NCBI GenBank assembly: GCA_964418485.1
Contig: CAYQMH010000002.1
Location: forward strand, 1-64,000
Reading direction: 5' to 3'
From: JAFGHJ01 sp964418485
Lineage (GTDB): Bacteria; Hydrothermota; UBA3072
Length of the DNA stretch: 64,000 bases
A program made the position numbers and the translations under genes. Positions 33,794 to 42,782 of this stretch are shown here, piece by piece (position 1 is the first letter of the stretch; each line of letters begins with the position of its first letter). The notes under the pieces are model-generated. The model searched no databases, was not told the DNA's origin, and saw only the letters and a program-made list of their open reading frames with translations.

Positions 33794-34633
33794 ATGCCAG
33801 ATTCGACGATTCATCTTCCCGTAATGGTAGATAAAGTGATTGATTATCTTATATGTAATAAAAAAGGCGTTTATATCGATGCTACCCTTGGGTGCGGTGG
33901 TCATTCTCTTGCGGTCCTTTCGAATTCGGATGCTTTTGTAATCGCCTTTGATCTTGACGGAAAGCAAATTGAGATTGCCAGTCAGAGATTGTACGAGTTC
34001 GGAGAGCGTTCTGTGCTGATACGCGGCAATTATAAAGATATGGGGAAATTTTTTGATGGTAAAGTTGACGGAGTTCTTTTTGATTTTGGTTTATCGTCCT
34101 ATCAATTGGATGATCCTGAAAGAGGTTTTTCTTATAGGAGGAAAGGTCCTCTTGATATGAGGTTTGGAGAAAAAGGTATTACCGTGGCAGATATGTTAAG
34201 GAAAAACAGTGAAGAGGAAATTGCTGATATTCTTTATTATTACGGAGGGGAGAGGGCTTCGAGAAGAATTGCAAAAAAAATTAAAAAAGAAAAACCCGAG
34301 ACTACAGAAGAACTTGCTCTTTTGGTAAGAAAAACTGTTCCCAGAAACAAAGCTCACAAGCACCTCGGTAAAGTTTTCCAGGCGTTAAGGATAGCTGTTA
34401 ATAAAGAGTTTCAAAATATTGAAGAAGGAATATCGGCTGCTTCAAGGGTTTTGAAGGAAAAGGGCAGGTTGGTGTTGATAACTTATCATAAAGATGAAGA
34501 GAGATTGGTTTGTAAGAAAGCAAGAGAAGAGGGCCTGAAAGCACTTCTAAAGAAACCGGTTAAGCCTACCAGAGATGAATTCGAGCGGAATCCCCGGTGT
34601 AGAAGTGCACATTTAAGGGTGTTTGAAAAGTGA
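33794..34633 (+). CDS. rsmH: 16S rRNA (cytosine-1402-N4)-methyltransferase
   Basis: Methylates the N4 of C1402 in the ribosomal P site, using S-adenosylmethionine. About 279 residues from ATG 33794 (HLPVMVDKVIDYL is the family opening; the frame extends 13 codons into mraZ). SAM-binding ATLGCGGHSLAVL (about 30-42) and FDLDGKQIE, then VDGVLFDFGLSSYQLDDPERGFSYRRKGPLDMRF (given here in family order, about 94-127) and the C-terminal NPRCRSAHLRVFEK. All signature blocks of MraW/RsmH are intact. Confidence 0.94.
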   Translation: MPDSTIHLPVMVDKVIDYLICNKKGVYIDATLGCGGHSLAVLSNSDAFVIAFDLDGKQIEIASQRLYEFGERSVLIRGNYKDMGKFFDGKVDGVLFDFGLSSYQLDDPERGFSYRRKGPLDMRFGEKGITVADMLRKNSEEEIADILYYYGGERASRRIAKKIKKEKPETTEELALLVRKTVPRNKAHKHLGKVFQALRIAVNKEFQNIEEGISAASRVLKEKGRLVLITYHKDEERLVCKKAREEGLKALLKKPVKPTRDEFERNPRCRSAHLRVFEK

Positions 34634-34908
34634 GAACCGTTAAAATATTATTAATGATTTTTCTCTTTATTTCTCCTTTTATTTTACACGTTTGGAAAAA
34701 AAATATGGTCAATGCACTTAATATAAAAATATCAAATTTGACTACCGAAGTTCAAAATCTCGAGAGAAATGTATCGATACTTTTTTCTAAATGGAGAAGA
34801 GAAACGAGTTACGGTATTATCGAGGAGAAAGCCGGAAAAATTCTTAACATGAGATATCCAAATAAAAACGAGATGTTTAAAATAGAAGATTTTAATTTTT
34901 TAAGGTAA
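34630..34908 (+). CDS. ftsL: FtsL-like cell-division protein
   Basis: A 92-residue bitopic membrane protein: short cytoplasmic end, one transmembrane helix (VKILLMIFLFISPFILHVW, about 3-21), then a heptad-patterned coiled coil (INLTTEVQNLERNVSIL-like, about 33-55). Sequence alone is too short for certain homology, but size, topology and position between rsmH and ftsI are those of FtsL, which with FtsB and FtsQ activates FtsWI. GTG start overlaps the rsmH stop as GTGA. Confidence 0.65.
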   Translation: MRTVKILLMIFLFISPFILHVWKKNMVNALNIKISNLTTEVQNLERNVSILFSKWRRETSYGIIEEKAGKILNMRYPNKNEMFKIEDFNFLR

Positions 34909-34913
34909 AATTA

Positions 34914-36572
34914 ATGAAGAATAAATTCTTTAAAGGTAAGGCAAGATTATTAATTCTTCTATTCGTTTGTCTCTGGTTTTTAGTGTTTTGCAGGCTTTTT
35001 TATCTTCAAGTTATTAAATCCGAAGAAATAAGTAAACAAACTAAAGAAGAGCAGCTACGTTTACTTCCTATTGAATTGAGAAGAGGGAATATTTTTGATA
35101 GGGAAGGTAGAGTTCTTGCTACGGATTTAAAAATGTTTACACTTTATGCTAAAAAGAGTCAAATTAAAGATCCTAAAATTATTGCAAGGAAGCTTTCGGA
35201 TTGTAATCTGGGAAGCGAAGAGAGGTTGTTGAAACTGCTTTCCGATGATGCTGAATTTATAAAAATCGCAAGGGGAATTTCGGATTCTATAGTTAGTGAA
35301 ATAAACATTCCCGGCGTTTATGCTGTAAAGGAATGGTTCAGGTATTATCCCTCGGATCTTTTGGGTAGAACTCTTTTAGGTTCTCTTGACTGGAGAAGAA
35401 AGGGTATATTAGGCGTTGAGAGACAATACGATGAGATCCTTAAGGGGCAAGATGGATGGGCATACTTCCTGGAAGTACCTCGGCGTTCGGGTATCAACCT
35501 TCTTAAGAGATCTGAAAACGATTATAAAGACGCCTCCGAAGGATGTGATGTTTATTTGACGATCGACTTCGATATCCAATCGATTATAAATGACGAGTTA
35601 AAGATTTTAAGGGAGAGGACGGGAGCTGCTCAAGTTATGGGTATTTGTGTTTCCGTTAAGACAGGAGAAGTTCTGGCGATGGTTAATTATCCGGAATTTG
35701 ATCCAAACATGGGTTGGAGACTTAATGCTTGCACCTCCTGGGAATTTGAACCTGGTTCTATTTTCAAATTAATTCCTGCTTTTGCTTATATAAAAGAAGG
35801 TTTTTCTATTTCTGATACACTGGTAGATTCTACAACCATTGAATTTGGTGGAAAATTGTTCAGAGATGTACATGCTCATTCGGCATATACTTTTAGAGAA
35901 TCTATGATTAATTCCTCGAATGTTGGGTTTATCGCAGTTGGTGAAAAAATCGGGAAAAAAGAATTTTATAAGGCAGCCAGGCTTTTTGGTATCGGTTGCG
36001 AGAGTGGCATCGATTTACCGGGTGAGTATTCAGGGAAGTTGCCCCATCTTCCCCGAGCAAGAGATATAAGGCTTGCTACTGTTTCTTTTGGACAGGGAGT
36101 TTCTGTAACTCCATTGCAAATGCTGATGGCTTATCAGGTTGTTGCAAACGACGGGATTCTTCTTAGGCCAAGGGTGATGAAAAGTGTTGTCAGAAATGGT
36201 AGGATTGTAAGGGAAAGTAGGAGAGAAGTCATCCGTAGAATAGGAAATCCGGAAATTTGTGACATTTTACTTGATATTTTAAATGACGTAACAAAGGAGG
36301 GTACAGCTGTTTCCGCTTCTTTTCCTTTTATTTCTATAGCGGGAAAGACCGGAACCGCATGGAAAATTAAGGATGGCAGTTATGTTAAGGGTAGGTACGT
36401 TGCCTCTTTCATAGGTCTTTTCCCGTATCCCAACCCTGAGTTTGTTTTAGGTATTTTTGTCGATGATGTTGGTTGGCCTTATTATTATGCATCGGAAACG
36501 GCCTGTCCGGCTTTCAGGAAAATAGTGAGTAGAATTGTAACCCATAGAGGTTATAGAAGTAAGTTTTTATAA
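34914..36572 (+). CDS. ftsI: division-specific peptidoglycan transpeptidase (PBP3)
   Basis: Cross-links septal peptidoglycan. 552 residues: N-terminal membrane anchor (LLILLFVCLWFLVFCRLFYLQ, about 12-32), PBP dimerisation domain (RRGNIFDREGRVLATDL, about 57-73), transpeptidase domain with SxxK in EPGSIFKL (about 279-286), SxN in INSSNVGFI (about 332-340) and KTG in AGKTGTAWK (about 480). No PASTA domains. Located between ftsL and murE as expected. Confidence 0.94.
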   Translation: MKNKFFKGKARLLILLFVCLWFLVFCRLFYLQVIKSEEISKQTKEEQLRLLPIELRRGNIFDREGRVLATDLKMFTLYAKKSQIKDPKIIARKLSDCNLGSEERLLKLLSDDAEFIKIARGISDSIVSEINIPGVYAVKEWFRYYPSDLLGRTLLGSLDWRRKGILGVERQYDEILKGQDGWAYFLEVPRRSGINLLKRSENDYKDASEGCDVYLTIDFDIQSIINDELKILRERTGAAQVMGICVSVKTGEVLAMVNYPEFDPNMGWRLNACTSWEFEPGSIFKLIPAFAYIKEGFSISDTLVDSTTIEFGGKLFRDVHAHSAYTFRESMINSSNVGFIAVGEKIGKKEFYKAARLFGIGCESGIDLPGEYSGKLPHLPRARDIRLATVSFGQGVSVTPLQMLMAYQVVANDGILLRPRVMKSVVRNGRIVRESRREVIRRIGNPEICDILLDILNDVTKEGTAVSASFPFISIAGKTGTAWKIKDGSYVKGRYVASFIGLFPYPNPEFVLGIFVDDVGWPYYYASETACPAFRKIVSRIVTHRGYRSKFL

Positions 36573-36575
36573 ATT

Positions 36576-38012
36576 ATGAAAATTGATGAATTGTTAGAAG
36601 GCGTTGAAATAACAAAAAGAACAGATACCGTAAATGAAATTACCGGTATCACTGATGATTCTCGTGAAGTTAAAAAAGGTTATCTTTTTGCCGCAGAGAG
36701 AGGTGAGGTTTTTGACGGGCACGATTTTTGTAAAGAAGCTCTGGATAAAGGAGCTTCGGTTCTTTTGACAGAAAAGGAATTATCAGATGATATTCCTTAT
36801 ATTCTTGTACCCAATACCAGGAAGGCTTTTTCAAGGATTGCTTCAAATTATTATGAAAATCCATCCGGTAAGCTAAGAGTTATAGGTGTTACCGGAACTA
36901 ATGGCAAAACTACCACTTCTTACCTCCTTTCTTCCCTTTTCCCGAATTCTGTTTGTTTTAGTACAGTTAAGTATATGGGCCTTAGCAGAAATATTAAAGC
37001 CATAAACACGACTCCTTCCCCTATTTTACTCCATAGGGAATTTGCCGGAGCCTATAAAAGAGGCTTGGATACCGCTATCCTTGAAGTCTCTTCTATAGGA
37101 CTCGATCAGAATAGAGTTTCAGATATCGATTTTGATTATGCTGTGTTTACGAATATTACAAGAGATCATTTAGACTACCATAAGAATTTTGAAAATTATA
37201 TGGAAGCTAAAGCGAAATTTTTTGAAAACTTAGGGGAGGATAAAATAGCGGTAATAAACGCTGACAATTCGAATGCTCCATACTTTATTAAAAGGGCAAA
37301 TTCGAGAGTTGTGACTTTTGGCTTTAAAAGGGGAAATATCATAGGTGATATACTGCAGAATTCGGGAAAAGGTTTTATTTTAAAAATTGAAGGGATGGGC
37401 AGGAACTTGGAAGTTTTTAGTCCGCTTGTTGGTAGTTTTAACGCATGGAATGTTCTTGCCGCTGTAGCTGTCGGCATACTTGAGAATTTAAGTGATTCCG
37501 AGATCAAAGAGCGTATAAAAACCGCGATACTCCCGCCGGGAAGATTGGAGAAAATTGAGTCTCCGGAAGGAATTTCGGTTTTTGTCGATTACGCCCACAC
37601 TCCCGATGCTTTATTTGCTGTTATTTCTTCACTTAAAGAATATAATCCTGCCAGAGTAATCACCGTTTTCGGGGCGGGAGGGCACAGGGATAAAGGCAAG
37701 AGAGGAATGATGGGTTCTGTAGTCTCGGCGCTTTCGGACATAGTTATTGTTACTTCGGATAATCCCAGAGACGAAGACCCCGATGATATAATAGACGATA
37801 TATTCGAAGGTATCTCGGATAAAAAAGCAATTAGATTAAAAGATAGAAAGAAAGCAATTTTTAAAGCTCTTTCGATTGCAGGGGAAGGAGATTTTGTCTT
37901 GATTGCCGGTAAGGGACACGAAGATTACCAGGAAATAAAAGGTAAAAGAATTCCTTTTTCTGATAAGAAATGCGTAAAGGAGTTTTATAGCTATGAAAGA
38001 AATAGAGCTTGA
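36576..38012 (+). CDS. murE: UDP-MurNAc-tripeptide synthetase
   Basis: Adds the third amino acid to UDP-MurNAc-L-Ala-D-Glu, using ATP. 478 residues with N-terminal domain, P-loop GVTGTNGKTTTSYLL (about 106-120), and the conserved EVSSIGLDQNRV and FTNITRDHLDYH. The C-terminal domain carries DNPRDEDP (about 393-400). The DNPR tetrad is typical of meso-diaminopimelate-specific MurE, so the stem peptide probably carries meso-DAP. Starts 4 bp after ftsI. Confidence 0.95.
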   Translation: MKIDELLEGVEITKRTDTVNEITGITDDSREVKKGYLFAAERGEVFDGHDFCKEALDKGASVLLTEKELSDDIPYILVPNTRKAFSRIASNYYENPSGKLRVIGVTGTNGKTTTSYLLSSLFPNSVCFSTVKYMGLSRNIKAINTTPSPILLHREFAGAYKRGLDTAILEVSSIGLDQNRVSDIDFDYAVFTNITRDHLDYHKNFENYMEAKAKFFENLGEDKIAVINADNSNAPYFIKRANSRVVTFGFKRGNIIGDILQNSGKGFILKIEGMGRNLEVFSPLVGSFNAWNVLAAVAVGILENLSDSEIKERIKTAILPPGRLEKIESPEGISVFVDYAHTPDALFAVISSLKEYNPARVITVFGAGGHRDKGKRGMMGSVVSALSDIVIVTSDNPRDEDPDDIIDDIFEGISDKKAIRLKDRKKAIFKALSIAGEGDFVLIAGKGHEDYQEIKGKRIPFSDKKCVKEFYSYERNRA

Positions 38013-39327
38013 AAAGATTGTTGAAGTATTACATGGCAAATATTTAGGTAGCAAAGAGTTAATAGGTAAAACTTTAAGCGGGGTGTCGGTGGATACAAGG
38101 ACTATTCAAGAAAATGAGTTATTTTTTGCGCTTGAAGGAGAAAATTTTGATGGCCATGATTTTGTAGATGAAGCTATTTTTAAATCTGGTTTGCCTGTTG
38201 TTGTCTCTCGGAAGGTAAAGAATGGTGAGGTTATCTTAATTGAAGATACTCTTAGGGGGTTGGGAGATTTGGCTTCCTATTATAAGAAGGCAACGAATGT
38301 TTTTGCTATTGCTGTTACAGGTTCATACGGAAAAACCACGACGAAAAATTTTATCGGATCTATTTTTAGTGCAAGTTATCCTACCTTGGTGAGCTTTAAA
38401 AATTATAATAATCTTATCGGTGTTCCTCTAAATTTGTTTAAATTAGGGAATGAGAAAATCGCGGTTCTGGAATTTGGGACCAATCAATTTGGGGAAATAA
38501 AGAGGTTGTCGGAAATTGTGGAACCTGATATTGGTTTGATTACTGGCATCGGGGAGGCTCACCTGCAAGCTTTTAAGGATAAAGAGGGGGTATTAAGGGA
38601 AAAAACCGATATTATGGTAGGGCTTAAAGGTCCTTTGTTTGTTAACGGCGATGACCCTCTGCTTCGTAATATAAAAAAAGGTAAAACTATTAGAGTGGGA
38701 TTTTTGGATGATAACGATTTTACTTTTAAAATATTACAGGAATCAGTCGATGGTACTGTTTTTTCCACAAAGGGGATGAGTTTTTGGATAAGATTGCCGA
38801 CTGTTGGAATGTTGCGGTGTGCTATGCTTGCTGTTTCTGTTGCTCTTCATTACGGAATTTCACGTGAGGATATCCAGAAAGGTCTCAAGAGAATTGGAAA
38901 AGCTTCTCACAGGATGGAATTTAAGAGAACGCATAAGCTTAATATTGTGGATGATACTTATAATAGCAATCCGGATTCTCTTTTGAATGCTGTTTCTTTT
39001 CTTTCTCTTATGCCTGGGAGAAAGGTTGTTGTTCTGGGTCCTATGTTGGAATTAGGAGAAAATAGTTATTCGATTCATAAAGAGACCGGTAAAAAACTTA
39101 AATACAGAATTAATGAGTTGATTGCCATTGGCGAAGAAGCTAAAGGTTTTGTTGATGGTTTTAGTGGGGGTTATTTAGTTTCTAATAAAAAAGAAGCTCT
39201 TACGAAGCTTCACGAAATACTTGAGAAGGGAGATACAATATTGTTTAAATCTTCGAGAGCGTTAAAGCTTGAGACTCTTATTGAGAAATTACAGGAGGAG
39301 AATTGTTTTATTTACTCTACCCCCTAA
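37993..39327 (+). CDS. murF: UDP-MurNAc-tripeptide:D-Ala-D-Ala ligase
   Basis: Completes the UDP-MurNAc-pentapeptide by adding D-Ala-D-Ala. 444 residues; N-terminal SVDTRTIQENELFFAL motif, P-loop AVTGSYGKTTTKNFI (about 108-122), SFKNYNNLIGVPLNL, the LEFGTNQFGEI block and the C-terminal DDTYNSNPDSLLNAV (about 317-331). All are characteristic of MurF and separate it from MurE. The start overlaps the murE end by 20 nt. Confidence 0.94.
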   Translation: MKEIELEKIVEVLHGKYLGSKELIGKTLSGVSVDTRTIQENELFFALEGENFDGHDFVDEAIFKSGLPVVVSRKVKNGEVILIEDTLRGLGDLASYYKKATNVFAIAVTGSYGKTTTKNFIGSIFSASYPTLVSFKNYNNLIGVPLNLFKLGNEKIAVLEFGTNQFGEIKRLSEIVEPDIGLITGIGEAHLQAFKDKEGVLREKTDIMVGLKGPLFVNGDDPLLRNIKKGKTIRVGFLDDNDFTFKILQESVDGTVFSTKGMSFWIRLPTVGMLRCAMLAVSVALHYGISREDIQKGLKRIGKASHRMEFKRTHKLNIVDDTYNSNPDSLLNAVSFLSLMPGRKVVVLGPMLELGENSYSIHKETGKKLKYRINELIAIGEEAKGFVDGFSGGYLVSNKKEALTKLHEILEKGDTILFKSSRALKLETLIEKLQEENCFIYSTP

Positions 39328-40379
39328 AAGAAAATTTTATTATTTTTAATTTATTGCGCTATATAACATTTCGTTCTGCTTATGCTGCAATTACTTCTCT
39401 TTTGATTTCATTGATATTGGGAAGAAGGTTTATCCTTTTCCTTAAGAGTAGAAATCTTACCGAATCTATTTCTAAATGGATAAAGGATACCCACGGAAAA
39501 AAAGGTGGTACTCCTACTATGGGAGGATTTTTGATTATAGTTTCTCTCCTTGTCTCTGTTTTGCTCTGGGCTGACATAAGAAATCCTTTTATTCTTTATC
39601 TAATTGGAATTACTGTATGGATGGGGATTTTTGGAGTATTCGATGATTACATAAAGGGTAAAAGAGGAGACGGGTTTAATGTTTTAACTAAAATTTTAAT
39701 ACAAATTATTCCTGCTGTCTTTATAGGTATTATGATTGTGCTCTTTCCTCTTAAGAGCGGTTATGAGACGTTGACAATAGCTCCCTTTTTTAAAAATGTA
39801 TTCATTAATCTGGGTTATTTTTACATACCTTTCATTATTTTAGTAATAATAGGATCTACTAATGCAGTTAATATTACAGATGGTATGGATGGTCTTGCGA
39901 TTGGACTCGCCGGTATTATAAGTGTGGCTTTTGCTGTTATTGCTTACGTTACAGGTAATATAAAATTTGCGGAATATCTTAATCTGCTTTACATCCCCGG
40001 AAGTGGGGAGGTAACGGTCTTCTGTGCCGCATTTGTTGGGTCATCCATAGGTTTCTTATGGTTTAATTCACACCCGGCTGAGATTTTCATGGGTGATACA
40101 GGATCGCTTGCTATTGGCGGAATATTGGGTTTAATCGCGATTCTCCTAAAGCATGAGTTTTTATTATTGGTAATTGGAGGTGTCTTTGTTATGGAAACAT
40201 TGTCCGTAATTCTTCAAGTTGCTTCGTTTAAATGTACGGGCAGGCGAATTTTTAAGATGGCTCCTATACACCATCATTTTCAGCTCGTGGGTTGGCAGGA
40301 ATCGAAGGTTGTAATTCGATTCTGGATTTGGGGTATAATGTTTGCTTTGCTTGGACTCAGCACGCTTAAAATAAGGTAG
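39303..40379 (+). CDS. mraY: phospho-N-acetylmuramoyl-pentapeptide transferase
   Basis: Transfers phospho-MurNAc-pentapeptide to undecaprenyl phosphate, giving lipid I in the inner membrane. 358 residues with about ten transmembrane helices. Signature blocks: GGTPTMGGFLII (about 65-76), FDDYIKG, NAVNITDGMDGLAIG (about 184-198), WFNSHPAEIFMGDTGSLAIGG in family order (about 248-268) and APIHHHFQLVGW. Start is TTG at 39303 behind AGGAGGAGAA, within the last codons of murF. Confidence 0.95.
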   Translation: MFYLLYPLKENFIIFNLLRYITFRSAYAAITSLLISLILGRRFILFLKSRNLTESISKWIKDTHGKKGGTPTMGGFLIIVSLLVSVLLWADIRNPFILYLIGITVWMGIFGVFDDYIKGKRGDGFNVLTKILIQIIPAVFIGIMIVLFPLKSGYETLTIAPFFKNVFINLGYFYIPFIILVIIGSTNAVNITDGMDGLAIGLAGIISVAFAVIAYVTGNIKFAEYLNLLYIPGSGEVTVFCAAFVGSSIGFLWFNSHPAEIFMGDTGSLAIGGILGLIAILLKHEFLLLVIGGVFVMETLSVILQVASFKCTGRRIFKMAPIHHHFQLVGWQESKVVIRFWIWGIMFALLGLSTLKIR

Positions 40380-40390
40380 AGGGATAATAG

Positions 40391-41683
40391 ATGATTGGAG
40401 TTATTGGGTTTGGACGAAGCGGAAAGGCAGTTTCGAAATTAATCGAGAGTTTAGGCGAGAAGCCTTTTGTGAGTGATTTAAGTCAGAATAGTACTACTAT
40501 ACCGTATGCATGCGAATCGGGAAAACATTCAGAAAAATTGCTCGAAATGGATCTGTTGGTTGTTTCTCCCGGTGTACCATTGGATATTCCTGTGCTTCTG
40601 AAAGCAAGAGAAAAAGGAATCCCTGTTATAGGGGAAGTAGAATTTGCTTCAAGATATATAAAGGGTAAAATTGTTGCGATTACGGGTACTAATGGTAAAA
40701 CTACCACGGCTGCGATGACTCATCATATACTTAAAGGGTCTTTAGGTGAGAAGGTTCTTCTCGGAGGAAATATTTATCCGGGAACACCCTTGAGCAGTCT
40801 TGTCGCGGAAAGCAAAGATGATTTTATAACAGTTATAGAAGTTTCTTCATATCAGTTAGAAAGAATCCAAAACTTCCATCCCTGGATTTCCGCAATTGTT
40901 AACATTTCTCCTGATCATCTGGATAGACATGCAGATTTTAAAGAATATTTAAGTGCCAAATTGAATATTTTAAAAAACCAGGATTCTCATGATTATTCAA
41001 TACTCAACAGAGATGATCCCAATCTGTCTTCTCTTAATTTATCTTCAAAAAGTTTATATTTTTCTCTTAAGAATAAAAGTGATATCTATTTCAATGGTTC
41101 TGTTTTTGTTAAAGATATAAAGGACAGGGAAATTTTCAGTAAAGATGATTTATTCATGCCGGGAGAAGCATTTATAGAGGATGGAATGATTGCAGCTCTT
41201 ATTGCTAGTATAATAGGTATGGACCGGGAAAGTATTCGTGAAAGAATTCGCTTGTTTCCCGGAGTCGAACACAGGATGGAAACGGTCTTAAAGAGAAGCG
41301 ATATGTGGATTATTAATAATTCGATGTGTACAAATCCTATTGCTTTTTTAAAGTCTCTTGAATGTTTTTCCGATTCTTGTGTGATTGTCGGCGGACGTAT
41401 GAAAGTTGAAAATTTTGATCCTATAGTTGACGCGGTCAAAAAGTTTTCCAGGTTTGCTGTTCTTATTGGGGAGTCAAGTGAGCCGATTGCCGATAGTTTA
41501 AAGAAGATCGGATTTAGGGATTGGGTGTTTGCTTTTTCGATGGAGGATGCAGTTAAAAAAGCTTTAAGTTCGAAATGTAATAGAATAATTCTTTCTCCGG
41601 GAGCCTCCAGTTTTGACTGGTATAGAGATTTTAGAGAAAGAGGAGATATTTTTAAAAAAGTGGTGAGTGAAATTTATGGTTAA
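40391..41683 (+). CDS. murD: UDP-MurNAc-L-alanine:D-glutamate ligase
   Basis: Adds D-glutamate to UDP-MurNAc-L-Ala. 430 residues: Rossmann-like N-domain (IGVIGFGRSGKAVSKL), SPGVPLDIP, P-loop AITGTNGKTTTAAMTHH (about 96-112), EVSSYQLE, INISPDHLDRH and C-terminal LSPGASSFDWYRDFRERGD (about 402-420), the MurD hallmark. The gene ends inside ftsW (8-nt overlap). Confidence 0.94.
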   Translation: MIGVIGFGRSGKAVSKLIESLGEKPFVSDLSQNSTTIPYACESGKHSEKLLEMDLLVVSPGVPLDIPVLLKAREKGIPVIGEVEFASRYIKGKIVAITGTNGKTTTAAMTHHILKGSLGEKVLLGGNIYPGTPLSSLVAESKDDFITVIEVSSYQLERIQNFHPWISAIVNISPDHLDRHADFKEYLSAKLNILKNQDSHDYSILNRDDPNLSSLNLSSKSLYFSLKNKSDIYFNGSVFVKDIKDREIFSKDDLFMPGEAFIEDGMIAALIASIIGMDRESIRERIRLFPGVEHRMETVLKRSDMWIINNSMCTNPIAFLKSLECFSDSCVIVGGRMKVENFDPIVDAVKKFSRFAVLIGESSEPIADSLKKIGFRDWVFAFSMEDAVKKALSSKCNRIILSPGASSFDWYRDFRERGDIFKKVVSEIYG

Positions 41684-42782
41684 ACAGAAGAGAATAAGAA
41701 TAGGATTGGTAGAGGTCATTCCTCTGTTGCTTGGGGCTTTTGGGATCGTAATGGTTTTTTCGGCGAGTTCTGGTATCTCTGTTTACAAAACCGTCGTGCC
41801 GATTTCTTTTGTTAAGCAGTTGGTTCTATTTGTCTTAGGTGTTGGTATATTTTTTCTAACTTCGAAAATAAAGGTAAAATTTTGGGAAGAATTTAATTTG
41901 TTTTTTATTATATTAGCGGGTCTTCTACTTGTATTTACATATTTTTATGGTCTGGAAATCAACGGGGCAAGAAGATGGTTGGCTCTTAGGATATTTAATA
42001 TGAGATTTTCTTTTCAGCCCTCTATTTTTGCCCAGGTTGCCCTTGTTGTTTTCTTTGCGAAAAAGAGAGATTTCGGAATTTCAATTTTTGTTATTTCCGT
42101 TATTATGGGATTGATTATTATTCAGCCCGATATTTCAATGGCATTTCTTACTTTGGTTATCGGTACAATAATGATGTTTTTGAATAGCACTGATAATGGT
42201 AAAGTGGCAGTTTTCTTTGTAATAATGCTTCTCTTCGGGGTGCTTTTTATATCGCGTGAGGGGTACGCAATTAGTAGGATCAATAATCACATTAATAGTG
42301 AGTCTGTTAATGTTACTGTTCAGGCGATTTCCCACGGTGGTTTTTCAGGTCTGGGCCTCGGTAGCGGAATGGAGAAGTTTTTTTATATACCTTTACCAGA
42401 TTCGGATTTTATCTTTTCAATAATTGGTGAGGAATTGGGGTTCACGGGATGTCTTCTGATTGTTGGCTTGTTTGTTATTTATTTGATAAGCGCTATAAAG
42501 TCGAGTCTAAGAGCCCCTAATGAATATTCTTCCCTGTTAGGATTGGGTTTGGTTTCGTTTATAGGAGTTTACGCTTTGTTGCATATTTACGTATCCCTGG
42601 GAATTGTGCCGGTTACCGGAGTACCGTTGCCATTTATATCCAGTGGGGGTACTGCTTTAATGATGGCTTACATGGCAGGAGGTGTTATTGTCTCAATCGA
42701 AAAAAAGCATAATAGTATCGGGCGGGGGAACAGGAGGACACATTTATCCGGCGCTCGCAGTCGCTCTCGAAATAGAAAGTAG
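41676..42782 (+). CDS. ftsW: septal peptidoglycan glycosyltransferase FtsW
   Basis: SEDS-family glycan polymerase working with FtsI. About 368 residues with roughly ten transmembrane helices: GIVMVFSASSGIS near the N-terminus, NGARRWLALRIFNMRFSFQPS (read as family block, about 86-106), the periplasmic loop with PLPDSDFIFSIIGEELGF (about 237-254) and VTGVPLPFISSGGTALMMAYMAGG (in family order, about 312-335). ATG at 41676 overlaps murD. The last ~31 codons are read in another frame as the start of murG, giving a basic tail GRGNRRTHLSGARSRSRNRK. Confidence 0.93.
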   Translation: MVKQKRIRIGLVEVIPLLLGAFGIVMVFSASSGISVYKTVVPISFVKQLVLFVLGVGIFFLTSKIKVKFWEEFNLFFIILAGLLLVFTYFYGLEINGARRWLALRIFNMRFSFQPSIFAQVALVVFFAKKRDFGISIFVISVIMGLIIIQPDISMAFLTLVIGTIMMFLNSTDNGKVAVFFVIMLLFGVLFISREGYAISRINNHINSESVNVTVQAISHGGFSGLGLGSGMEKFFYIPLPDSDFIFSIIGEELGFTGCLLIVGLFVIYLISAIKSSLRAPNEYSSLLGLGLVSFIGVYALLHIYVSLGIVPVTGVPLPFISSGGTALMMAYMAGGVIVSIEKKHNSIGRGNRRTHLSGARSRSRNRK

